Shown: positions 8,689 to 21,995, counted from the stretch's first letter. The stretch is DNA of 64,000 bases from Georgenia soli (GCF_002563695.1 NZ_PDJI01000004.1:2666001-2730000); one strand, 5' to 3'. Numbers and translations are program-made. The notes: generated by a model from the sequence alone, not told the origin.

Positions 8689-8720
8689 GCGAGCGCGCCT
8701 GTTCCGCGGGTAGCGCTCGC
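8689..8720. terminator. hairpin between convergent genes
   Basis: GCGAGCGC (8689-8696) pairs exactly with GCGCTCGC (8713-8720) across a 16-nt loop. It lies midway between the permease stop and the stop of the minus-strand glycosyltransferase. There is no T-run. Confidence 0.45.
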
Positions 8721-8755
8721 CTGCCGACCGGGGGCGCCGAGCGAGCTCGCGGGAC

Positions 8756-10225
8756 TCAGCCCAGCAGCTCCGCGAGCAGGTCCACCCAGTCGAGCAGGTG
8801 ACGGTCGGACAGGCCCTCGCGGCGCACCCGGTCGTGCGCCTCCGTGCCCAGCTGCTCCGCGAACGCGGGCTCCGCGAGCAGGCGCGCCACGTGCCGCATG
8901 AGCCCCTCGAGGTCCGCGGGGTCGTCGACCAGCAGCCCGTTCTCCTCGTGGGTGATCTGGTCCTGGATGCCACCGACGGCGGTGGCCACCACCGGGCGAC
9001 CCTTCCACAGCGCCTCGGCGACGCTGAGCCCGAAGCCCTCCGCGAGGCTCTTCTGCACCACGACCGTCGCGCGGCGCTGCACCGCGTTCACGAGCAGCGC
9101 GTCGTCCCGCAGCCGGGTCGGCAGGCACGCGACGTGCGTGCGGTCGCGCACCTCGTCCGCCAGGCCGTGCCAGATCTGGAGGCAGTGGCTGAGCACCTCG
9201 GCGCCCTCGGCGTCGTGCTCGTCCACCTGCGCGCCGGCCAGGAGCAGGTGCGTGTCCGGGGGAAGCTCGTCGAACGCCTCGCTGAACGCCACGAGCAGGC
9301 CGTTCATGTCCTTGAGGCGGTCCCACCGCGAGAGCTGGAGGATCACGCGCGCCCCTGCCGGCACCGGGCCGCCGGCCAGCATCACGCCGCTCTCCGGGTC
9401 CGAACCGGCGCTGCCGACGCGCACGGGGCCCGGGCCGGGCACGACCGGGTCCGGCTGCGGTGCGCCGTCCCCCGGCAGGCGCGCGGCGGCGTGTCGCCCG
9501 CCCGCCGCCTCTACCCCGCCGGCCTCGATCCCGCAGGCGCGGAGGATGTCCTCGACCTCCTGCGGCTCGAGGGGGCGGTTCTTCGGCGAGAGCGGGTCGA
9601 TCGACGGCGCGATCACCCGGACGCCGTCGGGCTCGAGGAAGCCCGGCCGGTAGACCGCCCGCGTCAGGACCACACGGTCGACGGCGTCCAGGTACGGCTC
9701 GACGAACGCCCACGCGCGCTCCGACACCTCGTCCGGCACGTCCGCGCCGACGTGGCAGCGCCAGACCACGTACACGCCGCGACGCCGCAGCTCGGGCGCC
9801 AGACCGGCGGCGGCGGGGTCGTGGAGGACGACGACGTCGCCGGGCCTGATCTGCTCCGCCACCTCCGCGAGGTTGAGCGCCAGGCACCGTTCGTAGTCGG
9901 CCCGCTCGTCCGGCCCGATCCCGTCGCCGTCGTGGGCGCGGCCGTGCAGCGCGTGGTTCAGCCGGGTCGCGAGGGTGAAGAAGTCGGTGTCGCCGTCGAG
10001 CGTGAACCACCCGACCCGCACCCCGGCCCCGGCGGCGTAGGGGAGCAGGCCGTGGAGCAGCACCCCGACACCGCCCGTGTCCGTCGCGGAGACGTTCCAC
10101 ACGGTGCGTCCGCCGAGCACCCGGCGGGCGCGCTGGGCACCGCTCTCCAGGCGGCGGGCGGACACCTCGTCCAGCGCGCCGGCGAGCGTCGCGAGCGGGG
10201 TCGGATCGACGTCGATCGTCCTCAT
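8756..10225 (-). CDS. GT4-family glycosyltransferase, trehalose synthase (TreT)-like
   Basis: This 489-residue protein resembles trehalose glycosyltransferring synthases. It has an N-terminal segment with TGGVGVLLHGLLPYAAGAGV, then VVLHDPAAAGLAP and VWRCHVGAD. The C-terminal GT-B half contains ILQLSRWDRLKDMNGLL, VQKSLAEGFGLSVAEALWKG and the donor-binding VGGIQDQI region. These enzymes join an NDP-sugar to glucose. A Pro/Gly-rich insert of about 50 residues (around 235-285) separates the two Rossmann halves. The ATG at 10225 is 6 nt after TTGGAT, which could be a leaderless promoter. The DUF2804 gene lies just upstream on the same strand. Confidence 0.75.
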   Translation of the reverse strand: MRTIDVDPTPLATLAGALDEVSARRLESGAQRARRVLGGRTVWNVSATDTGGVGVLLHGLLPYAAGAGVRVGWFTLDGDTDFFTLATRLNHALHGRAHDGDGIGPDERADYERCLALNLAEVAEQIRPGDVVVLHDPAAAGLAPELRRRGVYVVWRCHVGADVPDEVSERAWAFVEPYLDAVDRVVLTRAVYRPGFLEPDGVRVIAPSIDPLSPKNRPLEPQEVEDILRACGIEAGGVEAAGGRHAAARLPGDGAPQPDPVVPGPGPVRVGSAGSDPESGVMLAGGPVPAGARVILQLSRWDRLKDMNGLLVAFSEAFDELPPDTHLLLAGAQVDEHDAEGAEVLSHCLQIWHGLADEVRDRTHVACLPTRLRDDALLVNAVQRRATVVVQKSLAEGFGLSVAEALWKGRPVVATAVGGIQDQITHEENGLLVDDPADLEGLMRHVARLLAEPAFAEQLGTEAHDRVRREGLSDRHLLDWVDLLAELLG

Positions 10226-10272
10226 GCCCCGATCCAACCCCGCCGGGGCGTCGCGCGGAAGCCCGACGCACC

Positions 10273-11328
10273 TCACCAGCGGTTGACGACGTCCTCCGCG
10301 AAGCCGACCAGGCCGTCGACGGACCGGCGGGCGCCGTCGTCGTCGACCACCCATCCCGACCAGGTCCCGAAGCACTGGTGGTTCTGGGACGAGATCACGC
10401 CCAGCCGCATGCTCGAGACGCGCTCGTGGAACGGCTCGAGCCGCACCTGGACCCGCGGGCCGGTCACGAACCACGGCGCGCTGCGGTCGGTGACGTCGTA
10501 GGCCCAGGAGAGGTCCTCGCCGAGGTAGTGGACCCGGCCGTCCACGGTGAGCGCGTTCTCGGTCGCCCCGGTGCCGTCCGTCCACTTCCCGCCGAGCTGG
10601 AGCCCGGTGACCACACCGTCGACGACGCCCGAGCCCGTGCCCCAGTTCCACACCACCGAGTAGGGCCAGCGCCCGCGACCGAAGTCCTGCACCGCCCAGG
10701 AGGGGGCGTCCGCGTCGACGGCGATCTCCTCGCCGTCGATCCACAGCGACCCGGACACGGGCAGCGCCACGTCCTTGACGGTGTACTGGAACTGGCGCTC
10801 GTTCCACGGCACGACGACGCCGAGGGACTCGTGGCCCGGCGGCACCTCGACGGTGAGGTCGAACCGCACCCGGGGGGTGATGCCCCGCAGCCGGGCGCCG
10901 GGGCGCGGGCCTTCCCCGGAGTCCGGGTCGACGGCGATCGCGAGACGCCCGGCGCGTGCGCGGACCGGGCCGCCCCCGCACCGGCTGGGCATGCGCACGT
11001 CGCGCCCCAGCGGCGCGGTGGCCGAGCAGTCGACCTCCTCGCCGGTGGCGCGGTCCAGCGCCCAGACCTGGTGCACGCCTGCGTAGTTCAACGACGAGAC
11101 GGTGAGGCTGACGATGTGCGTCGGGGTGATGACGCACCAGTACTCCCAGCGTTTGGTGCGGCTCCACATCGCCGCGCGGCCCAGCGGGTCGCCCAGCAAC
11201 GCGTGCTTGTCCGCCAGGACCCGCAGGTTCGCCCGGTGCAGCGGGGTCCGCGTCCAGCCCACCGCCGCAGGGTTGAGGGCCCCCGACGGGAGGCACAGGT
11301 CCACCGGGTCGGTGATCTCGGCCAGCAC
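10273..11328 (-). CDS. DUF2804 family protein
   Basis: The 351 residues match the DUF2804 pattern: an opening DLCLPSGALNPAAVGWTRTPLHRANL, then RTKRWEYWCV and a C-terminal VRVQVRLEPFHERVSSMRL. The family has a lipocalin-like, AttH-type appearance and no established function. GTG 11328 is preferred because a CATGAT hexamer ends exactly 6 nt upstream and the conserved region begins a few residues later. The frame extends to 11451, but the extra part is low-complexity and runs into the purL promoter region. It is cotranscribable with the glycosyltransferase downstream (47-bp gap). Confidence 0.72.
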   Translation of the reverse strand: MLAEITDPVDLCLPSGALNPAAVGWTRTPLHRANLRVLADKHALLGDPLGRAAMWSRTKRWEYWCVITPTHIVSLTVSSLNYAGVHQVWALDRATGEEVDCSATAPLGRDVRMPSRCGGGPVRARAGRLAIAVDPDSGEGPRPGARLRGITPRVRFDLTVEVPPGHESLGVVVPWNERQFQYTVKDVALPVSGSLWIDGEEIAVDADAPSWAVQDFGRGRWPYSVVWNWGTGSGVVDGVVTGLQLGGKWTDGTGATENALTVDGRVHYLGEDLSWAYDVTDRSAPWFVTGPRVQVRLEPFHERVSSMRLGVISSQNHQCFGTWSGWVVDDDGARRSVDGLVGFAEDVVNRW

Positions 11329-11573
11329 CCCGTCATCATGTCCGAGATCGCGTTCGGGTTGGGCGGATACGTCGCCCACAGTTCCGGGAGGACGCGGGCG
11401 ACGTGACCAACTCCGCACGGACGCCCGCGCGGACGACGGAGCCGCTGGCAACGGCTGCGACCGGGCCGTGCGCCGTCGGCACCGTCCGTCCAGCAGGGGG
11501 GACGCCGGGATGGCCGTGTCCCCGACGTAGGTAACCTGTGCGGGCAGACGCCGGACGAGAACGCGGAGGAATC

Positions 11574-15247
<3,674 letters not shown>

Positions 15248-15271
15248 GGTCCCGGCGGCCTGTGCCGGACG

Positions 15272-15442
15272 CTAGGCCTCGGGGTCTTCCTCGGGCTCGA
15301 AGGTGTTCGGCTCGCCGGCCCCCAGGCCGACGCCGGTCTCCGGGTTCGGGGCCTTGCCCTCGGGCGTGCTCCCCCGGGTGCTCTGCGCCTGCTCCGGCTC
15401 GTCCGACATGCCCACGGCCTCGTCGGGGTTGGGGCTGCTCAT
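15272..15442 (-). CDS. small acidic hypothetical protein (56 aa)
   Basis: A 56-codon frame starts at ATG 15442 behind a strong GGAGGACC ribosome-binding site. The product is Glu/Pro-rich (MSSPNPDEAVGMSDEPEQ at the start, EPEEDPEA at the end), lacks Cys, Trp and Phe-rich cores, and is probably disordered. It ends 24 bp from the convergent gdhA stop. The good ribosome-binding site and the break in codon periodicity on the other strand support a real gene. The function is unknown. Confidence 0.6.
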   Translation of the reverse strand: MSSPNPDEAVGMSDEPEQAQSTRGSTPEGKAPNPETGVGLGAGEPNTFEPEEDPEA

Positions 15443-15614
15443 GGTCGGTCCTCCAGGTGCGGCTCGGACGGGTCGAGCGTCCGTGCTCGACATCCCGAGT
15501 CTCCGCGCGGCGGCGGGCGGGGGCAACCCTCGCAGTGCCGACGACGGCGGCGCGACGGCGGCACCGTGCGATGACGGCGGTCCGTTTTCCCCCTGCCATG
15601 TGGGCGGCTGCCGT

Positions 15615-15620
15615 TAGAGT
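15615..15620 (+). promoter_or_regulatory. candidate -10 element for the subtilase gene
   Basis: TAGAGT matches the actinobacterial TANNNT -10 pattern and lies 52 nt before the protease start. No clear -35 is visible. Confidence 0.4.
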
Positions 15621-15671
15621 CTCGCGCACGGATCGGGACAGGGGGTCCCGGCCGGATGCAAGGGGGATTCC

Positions 15672-17177
15672 ATGCGCTTTTCCGCACCGTCGCGCCTCGG
15701 CGTGACACTGGCGGCCTCGGCCGCGCTGCTCGCCTCGACCATGGGGCTTGCTCAGGCGGCCGACACCGGCGAGCCGCCGTCGACCACCGTCCCGATCGAC
15801 CTCTCGGACGGCAGGCTGATGAGCTACGTCGTCAACCTGAAGGTGGCGAACCCCGGCCAGACCCGGCTCGCCGAGCGTGCCGTCGAGAACGCGGGCGGCG
15901 TCGTCGTCCAGTCCTGGCCGCAGATCGGCGTGGTGGTCGCGCACTCGAGCCGCGCCGACTTCCTGGCCGACCTGCCCACCGGCAAGGGCTCACCGATCGA
16001 GTCGGCTGGTCCGACCCGCACGGCCGAGGTGTCCGAGGGGACGCCGGGCCTCGAGGACGAGACGGCGCCCGGTGACCGGGGGGCCGCGCCCTACAAGCGT
16101 CAGATCCGTGTGAACGGCTTCGACGCGGGCGACGTGACCAGTGCCGCGAACGCCACGGAGGCCCGCGAGGGCGGCCTGTGGAACCTCGACATGATCCACG
16201 CCTACGAGGCGCACGAGATCAGCGAGGGCAGCAGCGGCGTGCTGGTCGGCGTGCTCGACTCCGGCATCGACGCCGCCCACCCCGACCTCGCTCCGCAGGT
16301 CGACGCCGCCACCTCGGTGGGGTGCACCGCCGCCGGCCGGCCCGACACGTCGCCGGAGGCGTGGGCCGCCACCACCAGCGGCCACGGCACCCACGTGGCC
16401 GGCACGATCGCCGCCGCACGCAACGGCGCCGGCGTGGTCGGTGTCGCGCCGAACGTCCGCATGGCCTCGGTGAAGGTGGTCAACGAGGACGGCTACATCT
16501 ACCCCGAGTACGCGATCTGCGGGTTCGTCTGGGCGGCCGACCACGGCATGGACGTGACGAACAACAGCTACTACGTCGACCCGTTCGAGTTCTGGTGCGG
16601 CGACCAGCCGCTCCAGGCACCCGCCATGGAGGCCGTCCGCCGCGCGGTGGAGTACGCCACCGGGCGAGGGGTGGTCCACGCGGCCGCAGCCGGCAACTCG
16701 GCCTACGACCTGGCGAACAAGACGACCAACGCCTCCAGCCCCAACGACGGCACCGCGGTCGAGCGTCAGATCAACAGCACCTGCAAGGACATCCCCACCG
16801 AGCTCGACGGCGTGGTGACCGTGTCAGCACTCGGCCAGGACGGCAACAAGGCGGGCTTCTCCAACTTCGGCGCCGGCGTCATCGACGTCTCCGCGCCGGG
16901 AGCGCGGATCCTCTCCACCTGGCCCGGCGGTCGCTACGCCACCGCCAGCGGCACCTCGATGGCCTCCCCGCACGTGGCCGGGGTGCTCGCCCTGCTGAAG
17001 TCCGCGCACCCGGACGCCGGCCCGGACGAGCTCATCGCCCTGCTCGAGCAGCAGGCTGACGACACGGACTGCCCCGCAGGGGTGGCCCTGTGCGTCGGGG
17101 ACGCGCAGGACAACGGGTTCTACGGCGAGGGCATCGTCAACGCCCTCGACGCGGTCACCGCAGGAGCCCGCGACTGA
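15672..17177 (+). CDS. secreted subtilisin-like serine protease (S8 family)
   Basis: This 501-residue exported protease has a signal peptide ending near ALA-type MGLAQAA (residue ~29) and a prodomain-like region (~45-110). The catalytic triad is Asp196 (VLDSGIDAAHPDL), His238 (GHGTHVAGT) and Ser429 (SGTSMASPH); HAAAAGNSA supplies the oxyanion Asn. Four or more cysteines in the mature part (SVGC, AICG, FWCG, STCK, DTDCPAGVALC) suggest disulfides, as expected outside the cell. There is no C-terminal anchor, so it is probably released. GGGGGATT precedes the ATG. Confidence 0.93.
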   Translation: MRFSAPSRLGVTLAASAALLASTMGLAQAADTGEPPSTTVPIDLSDGRLMSYVVNLKVANPGQTRLAERAVENAGGVVVQSWPQIGVVVAHSSRADFLADLPTGKGSPIESAGPTRTAEVSEGTPGLEDETAPGDRGAAPYKRQIRVNGFDAGDVTSAANATEAREGGLWNLDMIHAYEAHEISEGSSGVLVGVLDSGIDAAHPDLAPQVDAATSVGCTAAGRPDTSPEAWAATTSGHGTHVAGTIAAARNGAGVVGVAPNVRMASVKVVNEDGYIYPEYAICGFVWAADHGMDVTNNSYYVDPFEFWCGDQPLQAPAMEAVRRAVEYATGRGVVHAAAAGNSAYDLANKTTNASSPNDGTAVERQINSTCKDIPTELDGVVTVSALGQDGNKAGFSNFGAGVIDVSAPGARILSTWPGGRYATASGTSMASPHVAGVLALLKSAHPDAGPDELIALLEQQADDTDCPAGVALCVGDAQDNGFYGEGIVNALDAVTAGARD

Positions 17178-17227
17178 CGACCGCAGCATGAGCACGCCCG
17201 GCGCTGCCGGGAACGCATGACAGCAGC

Positions 17228-17258
17228 GAGGGGCGGCCCGTGACCAGGGTCGCCCCTC
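17228..17258 (+). terminator. hairpin after the subtilase gene
   Basis: GAGGGGCG (17228-17235) pairs with CGCCCCTC (17251-17258) around a 15-nt loop. It sits 51 bases after the stop and before cutC. A GC-rich stem without a T-run is usual for terminators in such genomes. Confidence 0.55.
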
Positions 17259-17316
17259 GCCGTCCCCCGGGCGCGCCGGAGCGCCTCGGGCGCGGTGCTG
17301 AGCCACCATGGCATCG

Positions 17317-18048
17317 ATGAAACTCGAGATCACCGCGCAGGACGTCGAGGGCGTGCGCGTCGCGCACACGGGCGGGGCCCAGCGCGTGGAGCTGTGCCAG
17401 GCCCTGGGCCTGGGCGGCCTGACGCCCAGCGTCGGCCTCACGGAGCTGGCGACGGCGGTGGGGCCGGAGGTGCACGTGCTCGTCCGCCCTCGGGAAGGTG
17501 GCTTCTCCTTCTCCGCGACGGAGGTCTCCGTCATGGTGAGGGACGTCGAGGCGCTGGTCGACGCCGGCGCCGCCGGGGTCGTGATCGGGGCGCTCGAGGT
17601 GGACGGCGACGCGCTGGACCGGCACGCGATGAAAGCCCTCGTGCGTGCGGCCGAGGGGCGGCCGGTGACGGTGCACCGGTGCGTGGACGTGCTGCTCGGG
17701 GTCTACCGCCGCGACCCGGCCGCGCTGGTGGACGAGCTGGGGAGCCTCGGCGTCGGCCGGATCCTGACCTCCGGCGGTGCCCCGCGCGCGCTGGAGGGCC
17801 TCGACGTGCTGGCCGCGCTCGCCCGCGCGGCGGACGGCCGGATCGAGATCACCGCCGGGGGAGGGGTACGGCCGGAGCACCTGCCGGCCCTCGCCGCCGC
17901 CGGCGTCGACGCCGTTCACCTCTCCGCCCGGACCGTCGTCACCGACGCCGGGCCGGCAGGTCCGGGCGGTGGGCCCGACGGCTACGCGCAGACCGACGCC
18001 AGCCTCGTGGCAGCGGTCCGCTCCGCCGTCGCCGGCCTGGGGGACTGA
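17317..18048 (+). CDS. cutC: CutC-family protein
   Basis: This 243-residue TIM-barrel protein has the CutC hallmarks: RVELCQALGLGGLTPS, VHVLVRPREGGFSFS, TVHRCVD and ILTSGGAPRALEG. The family was named for copper homeostasis, but its biochemical role remains unclear. ATG 17317 is favoured over ATG 17308 because homologues begin MKLEI and because a CACCAT hexamer lies 7 nt upstream, suggesting a leaderless start. The alternative adds only three residues. Confidence 0.88.
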   Translation: MKLEITAQDVEGVRVAHTGGAQRVELCQALGLGGLTPSVGLTELATAVGPEVHVLVRPREGGFSFSATEVSVMVRDVEALVDAGAAGVVIGALEVDGDALDRHAMKALVRAAEGRPVTVHRCVDVLLGVYRRDPAALVDELGSLGVGRILTSGGAPRALEGLDVLAALARAADGRIEITAGGGVRPEHLPALAAAGVDAVHLSARTVVTDAGPAGPGGGPDGYAQTDASLVAAVRSAVAGLGD

Positions 18049-18091
18049 GGCGCGGCCCGGCGGCCGGCTGACGACGTCCTAGTCTGGGCGC

Positions 18092-18391
18092 ATGCTCTTC
18101 GCCTTCTCCGTCGCCCCCACCACCGCCGACACCCCGGACGGCTCCCTGAGCGCCGCCGTCGCCGAGGCCGTGCGCATCGTCCGCGAGTCCGGGCTGCCGA
18201 ACGAGACCACCGCCATGTTCACCACGATCGAGGGTGACTGGGACGAGTGCATGGACGTCATCAGGCGGGCCACCGACGCCGTCGCGGCCACCAGTCCGCG
18301 GGTGAGCCTGGTGATCAAGGCGGACATCCGACCCGGCTTCACCGGCCAGCTGGCGGAGAAGGTCAGGCGGGTGGAGGACCGGCTGCGCTGA
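18092..18391 (+). CDS. thiamine-binding (MTH1187/YkoF-like) protein
   Basis: This 99-residue protein fits the small ferredoxin-like thiamine_BP family: VAPTTADTPDGSLSAAVAEA at the start, then TAMFTTIEGDWDECMDVI and SLVIKADIRPG. Members bind thiamine or related pyrimidines and form tetramers. TAGTCT ends 6 nt before the ATG, so the transcript is probably leaderless. The 3' end overlaps the convergent MFS gene by 29 nt. Confidence 0.82.
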   Translation: MLFAFSVAPTTADTPDGSLSAAVAEAVRIVRESGLPNETTAMFTTIEGDWDECMDVIRRATDAVAATSPRVSLVIKADIRPGFTGQLAEKVRRVEDRLR

Positions 18392-19835
18392 CACCCTCCT
18401 GCCGCCGTCGCAGGGCGTCGACCACGGACACGACGAACGCCACGGCCAGGAGCCCGAGCGTCACCCGCAGGCCGACGCTCAGCGCGGGCCCGTAGCCGCC
18501 CGCCAGACCGCCGGGACTGCCCGCCAGGGTGGCGAAGAAGACGGACGTGACGACGGCGACCCCCACCGAGGCGCCGATGCGCTGCGTGGTCTGCAGCAAC
18601 CCGCCCGCGGTGCCGCCCTGGGCCACCGGCACGTCCGCGAGCGTGAGCGTCTGGTTGGGGGAGATGACCACGCCGTTGCCCACACCGGCGAGCGCCATCC
18701 AGCCGGCCATCAGGACGGCGGCGTGCGGTCCCTCCACCGAGCCGACGGTCACGTCGACCCCCACGATCCCGACGGCCATGACGACGACCCCGGCCACGAC
18801 GGTCCAGCGGCCGAACCGATGCACCAGGTGCCCGCTGCGGGCGGCGGAGACCGCGCCGAGCAGCGCGAACGGCGTCTGGACGAGGCCGGCCTGCAGGGCG
18901 GTGAGCCCGAGGCCCGCCTGCAGGTACAGCGTCCCGGCGAGGAAGATGCCGGTGAACCCGGCGAAGTACGCCGTGCCGACCACCGCGCCGAAGCTGAACG
19001 ACGGGGGCCGCACCAGCGAGGACGGCACCACGGGCGAGCCGCCGGCACGCTCCGTCCTGCGCTCCCACGCCACCAGGAGGACCAGGACCAGCGCGCCCAC
19101 GGCGAACAGCCACCACGGCGTCCCGTCCGGACCGCCGGCGGCGGAGATGAAGGGCAGCATGACGCAGAGCACGCTCGCGCCGATCAGCCCCAGGCCGACG
19201 GCGTCGATCGCGAGCCGGCCGCCACGCCCGCGTTCGGACCGGGGCAGGTACCGCAGCGCCAGCGGCACGAGCGCCGCCCCGATGGGGACGTTGACGAGGA
19301 AGACGGCGCGCCAGCCCTCCGCCGGCCCGAACAGGGCGATGAGGACCCCGCCGATCAGGGGCCCGGCGGCCGTGGAGATCCCCACCGTGGCCCCGTAGAA
19401 CCCGAAGGCGCGGCCGCGCTCGGGACCGCGGAACAGGTGCTGGATCAGGCCGATCACCTGAGGGTTGAGCACACCGGCGCTGATCCCCTGGAGGAGGCGC
19501 ATGACCGCGAGCATCTCGGCGGACGTCGCCAGGCCGCACGCCGCGGAGAAGACGACGAACCCGCAGAGTCCGGCGACGAAGGCTCCCCGGCGGCCGAGCA
19601 CGTCGCCCACGCGGCCGGCCGGGACGAGCGCGAGCCCGAAGGCGAGGGTGTACCCGGCGACGATCCACTGCAGGTCGCTCGGGCGCGCGCCGAGCGAGGC
19701 CTCGATGGACGGCAGCGCGACGTTGACGATCGAGACGTCGAGCAGCGTCATGAAGCCGGCCCCGAGGCACACCGCGAAGGCACGCCACCGCGCCCGGTCT
19801 GCGTCGGCGGCTCCGGCACCCGCGGGGGAGGTCAC
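18363..19835 (-). CDS. MFS transporter, DHA2 (EmrB/QacA-like) family
   Basis: This 490-residue membrane protein has about 14 hydrophobic segments. Typical DHA2 motifs are LDVSIVNVALPSIEASLG in the first helix, a GRVGDVLGRRGAFV motif A and LLQGISAGVLNPQ. These are proton-driven exporters of drugs or other hydrophobic compounds; the substrate here is unknown. Translation starts at GTG 19835 with no good ribosome-binding site; TAGACCT lies just upstream. A 138-bp gap separates it from the divergent nucleotidase. Confidence 0.9.
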   Translation of the reverse strand: MTSPAGAGAADADRARWRAFAVCLGAGFMTLLDVSIVNVALPSIEASLGARPSDLQWIVAGYTLAFGLALVPAGRVGDVLGRRGAFVAGLCGFVVFSAACGLATSAEMLAVMRLLQGISAGVLNPQVIGLIQHLFRGPERGRAFGFYGATVGISTAAGPLIGGVLIALFGPAEGWRAVFLVNVPIGAALVPLALRYLPRSERGRGGRLAIDAVGLGLIGASVLCVMLPFISAAGGPDGTPWWLFAVGALVLVLLVAWERRTERAGGSPVVPSSLVRPPSFSFGAVVGTAYFAGFTGIFLAGTLYLQAGLGLTALQAGLVQTPFALLGAVSAARSGHLVHRFGRWTVVAGVVVMAVGIVGVDVTVGSVEGPHAAVLMAGWMALAGVGNGVVISPNQTLTLADVPVAQGGTAGGLLQTTQRIGASVGVAVVTSVFFATLAGSPGGLAGGYGPALSVGLRVTLGLLAVAFVVSVVDALRRRQEGVSAAGPPPA

Positions 19836-19973
19836 CGCTACAGGTCTAGCAGCACGCGGGGGTCGGCGACATCTGTGACGAGTTGCGGCCGCTCGGGGCG
19901 CCGAGCCGCAGACGGCGTCGGTCCGTAGCGCTAGGTTCGGCGCTACCGAGCACGACTGACCCGAAGGAGTGTC

Positions 19974-21722
19974 ATGTCAGTACCTAGGAGTGTGCGCCCG
20001 GTCAGGAGGACGGCCGTCCTGACCGCTGCGGCGCTGGCCGGCCTCGGCCTGGTCGCCTCGTCCGCGACGGCGGCGTCACCGGCGAGCAAGCCCCGACCGG
20101 GCGACGTCGAGATCCAGCTCCTGGCCGTCAACGACTACCACGGCCACCTCGAGGCGACGACGCCGGGCAAGGTGGGCGAAGTGGCCGCCGGAGGCAGCGA
20201 GTATCTCGCCACCCACCTCGAGCGCCTGAGGGTGGGCCACCGCAACAGCGTCACCGTCGCGGCGGGCGACCTCATCGGCGGGACGCCCTTCCTGTCGGGG
20301 CTCTTCCACGACGAGCCGTCGGTGGAGTCGCTCAACGCGATGAAGCTCGATGTCGCGAGCGTCGGGAACCACGAGTTCGACGAGGGCGTGACCGAGTTGC
20401 TCCGGATGCAGAACGGTGGCTGTCACGCCGAGGGGTGCTACTTCGAGGGCCAGCCGTACCCGGGCGCGGACTTCCAGTGGCTGGCGGCCAACGTCAAGAA
20501 CGCGCAGAACGAGACGCCGCTGCCGCCGTACGAGATCAAGAAGTTCCAGGGCGCGGAGGTCGCCTTCATCGGCATGACCCTCGAGGGCACCGCCGCCCTG
20601 GTCGCGCAGTCCGGCATCGAAGGCTGGCGTTTCGACGACGAGGTCGAGACCGCCAACGCGCTCGTGCCCGAGCTGAGGCGCAAGGGCGTCGAGGCGATGG
20701 TCGTCCTCCTCCACGAGGGCGGCGCCCAGACCGGCACCTTCAACGAGTGCAAGGGCATCTCCGGACCCGTGGTCGAGATCGCCCAGAAGCTGGACCCCGA
20801 GATCGACGCCGTCATCACCGGGCACACGCACCAGGCCTACAACTGCGTCATCGACGACCCGGCGGGCGAACCGCGCCGGGTCACCAGCGCGTTCTCGTTC
20901 GGCCGGGTCATCTCGGAGATCAACCTGACCATCGACCGGACCACCAAGGACGTGCGCCGCGACGCCGTCAGCGCGACGAACCACGTCGTCACGCAGGACG
21001 TGCCCAAGGCGGCCGCGCAGACCGCGATCATCGAGAGGTGGAGCGCGCTCGCGGACGAGGTGGGTAACCGGCAGGTCGGGACGATCGCAGCCGACATCAG
21101 GCGCCAGTACGAGGCGGGCGGCTCCGACAACCGCGGGGCCGAGTCCGACCTCGGGAACATGATCGCCGACGCCCAGCTGGCGGCCACACGAGTCAACGGC
21201 GCGCAGCTCGCGCTGATGAACCCCGGCGGCCTGCGGGCGGACCTGCTCTACGCCCAGTCCCGGGAGGAGGGCGACGGGGTCGTCACCTACCGGGAGGCGT
21301 TCGACGTCCAGCCCTTCGGGAACCTGCTGAGCACCATCCCGATGACAGGTGACCAGCTCCGCCGGGTGCTGGAGCAGCAGTGCCAGTCGCGGTACCTGCA
21401 CCTGGGGGTGTCGGAAGGCTTCACCTACGACATCGTTCGTGAGCTCAATGGCCGTGTGTGCACCCCGGGCAGCATCGAGGTGACGAACATGCAGCTCGAC
21501 GGCGTCCCGATCGACATGAACGCCACGTACATGGTGACCGTGAACAACTTCCTCGCCGACGGCGGAGACAACTTCACCGTGTTCCGCGAGGTCCCGGCGA
21601 GCGCGCGCATCGGCGCCGGCGAGGACCTCGACGCCCTCATCGCCTATCTGGGTGCGCAGCCGAACCTCGCACCTCCGGGGACGGACCGCGTCAACGAGCT
21701 GGCCCTCGTCGCCGCCGGCTGA
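19974..21722 (+). CDS. secreted bifunctional metallophosphatase/5'-nucleotidase
   Basis: This 582-residue exported enzyme has a signal peptide ending near SSATA (residue ~35). The metallophosphatase domain (~45-330) carries the metal-site motifs NDYHGHLE, AAGDLIGG, VGNHEFDEG and GHTHQAY. The C-terminal 5'-nucleotidase domain contains NPGGLRADL and VNNFLADGGDNF. Family members hydrolyse extracellular nucleotides to nucleosides and phosphate. It has no LPXTG tail, unlike the next gene, so it is probably released or loosely attached. GAAGGAG precedes the ATG. Its own promoter shows no PHO-like repeat that I could find. Confidence 0.92.
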   Translation: MSVPRSVRPVRRTAVLTAAALAGLGLVASSATAASPASKPRPGDVEIQLLAVNDYHGHLEATTPGKVGEVAAGGSEYLATHLERLRVGHRNSVTVAAGDLIGGTPFLSGLFHDEPSVESLNAMKLDVASVGNHEFDEGVTELLRMQNGGCHAEGCYFEGQPYPGADFQWLAANVKNAQNETPLPPYEIKKFQGAEVAFIGMTLEGTAALVAQSGIEGWRFDDEVETANALVPELRRKGVEAMVVLLHEGGAQTGTFNECKGISGPVVEIAQKLDPEIDAVITGHTHQAYNCVIDDPAGEPRRVTSAFSFGRVISEINLTIDRTTKDVRRDAVSATNHVVTQDVPKAAAQTAIIERWSALADEVGNRQVGTIAADIRRQYEAGGSDNRGAESDLGNMIADAQLAATRVNGAQLALMNPGGLRADLLYAQSREEGDGVVTYREAFDVQPFGNLLSTIPMTGDQLRRVLEQQCQSRYLHLGVSEGFTYDIVRELNGRVCTPGSIEVTNMQLDGVPIDMNATYMVTVNNFLADGGDNFTVFREVPASARIGAGEDLDALIAYLGAQPNLAPPGTDRVNELALVAAG

Positions 21723-21874
21723 CGCGGGGCCTGCAGCGAGCAAGTGGGACGAAGCGCCACAAGGAGGTGGGCCCGGCCGACGATGTCAGCCGGGCTCATC
21801 CCTGTTCCGCGCGCTTCCCGCACAGGCTTCCAGACGCCCCGGCGGACGAGCGGCCGGGCGTCGGCCACGCGCGA

Positions 21875-21903
21875 GGTGTCGGCGCCGAGAACTGTCCGTG
21901 AAC
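21875..21903 (-). promoter_or_regulatory. candidate PHO box ahead of wall-anchored nucleotidase
   Basis: Read on the minus strand, heptamers GTTCACG (21903-21897), GTTCTCG (21892-21886) and CGACACC (21881-21875) recur at an exact 11-bp period. They resemble the GTTCACC direct repeats bound by actinobacterial PhoP. The box ends 92 bp before the start at 21996, and TACGCT near 21953 is a possible -10. The third repeat matches only 4 of 7 bases. Confidence 0.4.
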
Positions 21904-21995
21904 ATCTGGAGCGTGTTGGTCCGGAAACGCGGTTCGAGACGGGTTCCGTCGCTACGCTTCGGCTGTTCCGTCCCTTCCGGAAGCATGAGGATCCG

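Noticed and set aside
19836..19973. PHO box for the first nucleotidase
   Set aside because: No GTTCACC-like pair with 11-bp spacing was found on either strand of this gap.
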